Origin: Bryobacterales bacterium
GTDB taxonomy: Bacteria > Cyanobacteriota > Vampirovibrionia > Obscuribacterales > Obscuribacteraceae
Direction of reading: 5' to 3'
Assembly: GCA_903970295.1 (NCBI GenBank)
Contig: CAJCHQ010000229.1
Location: forward strand, 1 to 7,127
Length of the DNA stretch: 7,127 nucleotides
Numbering within the stretch: the first letter of the stretch is position 1; each line of letters starts with the position of its first letter. The notes under the pieces were generated by a model. That model ran no database searches and was not told the DNA's origin. It saw only the letters and a program-made list of their open reading frames with translations. Position numbers and translations under genes: made by a program. Shown in pieces: positions 7,032 to 7,127 of this stretch.

Positions 7032-7037
7032 TATATT
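7009..7037 (+). promoter_or_regulatory. Sigma-70 type promoter of the arsR-like gene
   Basis: A perfect -35 TTGACA (7009-7014), a 17-bp spacer and a -10 TATATT (7032-7037, 5/6 match). Transcription should begin around 7043-7045, leaving a leader of only about 25 nt before ATG 7069. This is the strongest promoter in the window. Confidence 0.8.
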
Positions 7038-7068
7038 TAACTACGCAGTTAATTAACCTGACGGTTTA
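7037..7068 (+). promoter_or_regulatory. Two abutting 16-bp operator-like dyads over the arsR start site
   Basis: Unit 1, TTAACTACGCAGTTAA (7037-7052), is a perfect 6-4-6 inverted repeat touching the last base of the -10 box and covering the predicted transcription start. Unit 2, TTAACCTGACGGTTTA (7053-7068), follows without a gap in the same 6-4-6 layout with one mismatch, and ends directly at the ATG. ArsR-family regulators commonly bind such AT-rich dyads in their own promoters, so negative autoregulation is the natural reading. Binding by this protein is inferred. Confidence 0.7.
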
Positions 7069-7127
7069 ATGCAGATTCAAGAAGACAACCTCAGCCAGGT
7101 ATTTTTTGCCCTCGCCGATCCCACGCG
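7069..7127 (+). CDS. ArsR-family transcriptional regulator (N-terminus only, cut by window edge)
   Basis: ATG 7069 opens a frame that runs off the window, giving MQIQEDNLSQVFFALADPT followed by the first two bases (cg) of a codon fitting Arg. The 'xxVFxALADPTR' start is the hallmark first helix of ArsR/SmtB winged-helix repressors, here most like the group often paired with SRPBCC/AHSA1-type proteins rather than metal sensors. Metal-binding residues, if any, would lie outside the window. The near-ideal promoter and overlapping dyads just upstream support a real gene. The ribosome binding site is weak (GACGG at 7060-7064), so the leader is short and translation may depend on the start region itself. 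Family call from 19 residues, but the motif is distinctive. Confidence 0.8.
   Translation, partial: MQIQEDNLSQVFFALADPT

Overview
The window reads as bacterial chromosome, roughly half G+C by eye, with four substantial genes and the first codons of a fifth. No phage, transposon, CRISPR, rRNA or tRNA signature was seen. The host cannot be named with certainty. The combination of a very large Gly/Ser/Asn/Thr-rich beta-helix surface protein ending in a FecR-like domain with a secreted proline-rich protein carrying a TonB-C-like domain resembles what I recall of the Obscuribacterales/Melainabacteria side of the Cyanobacteria. That placement is inference; other Gram-negative lineages with large adhesins remain possible.

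Layout. (1) Positions 1-2987, + strand: the 3' part of a giant secreted repeat protein whose start lies outside the window. It runs from a polyglycine stretch through a long beta-helix-like region to a FecR-like fold and a C-terminal tail. (2) Positions 3051-4319, - strand: a complete soluble-type cytochrome P450, convergent with gene 1 across a 63-nt gap. (3) Positions 4320-4580: a divergent intergenic region. (4) Positions 4581-5291, + strand: a 236-aa protein I do not recognise. (5) Positions 5351-6808, + strand: a secreted proline-rich protein with a TonB-C-like domain, 59 nt after gene 4 and possibly co-transcribed with it. (6) Positions 6809-7068: noncoding, with two overlapping hairpins, then a near-consensus sigma-70 promoter overlapped by two abutting 16-bp dyads. 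(7) Positions 7069-7127: the first 19 codons of an ArsR-type regulator, cut by the window edge.

How the genes relate. No single pathway joins them. Genes 1 and 5 both look like cell-envelope proteins. The P450 stands alone with no redox partner visible. The most specific regulatory signal is the arsR promoter/operator, which looks like a compact autoregulatory switch. The most unusual protein architecture is the FecR-like module at the end of a beta-helix adhesin-like protein.
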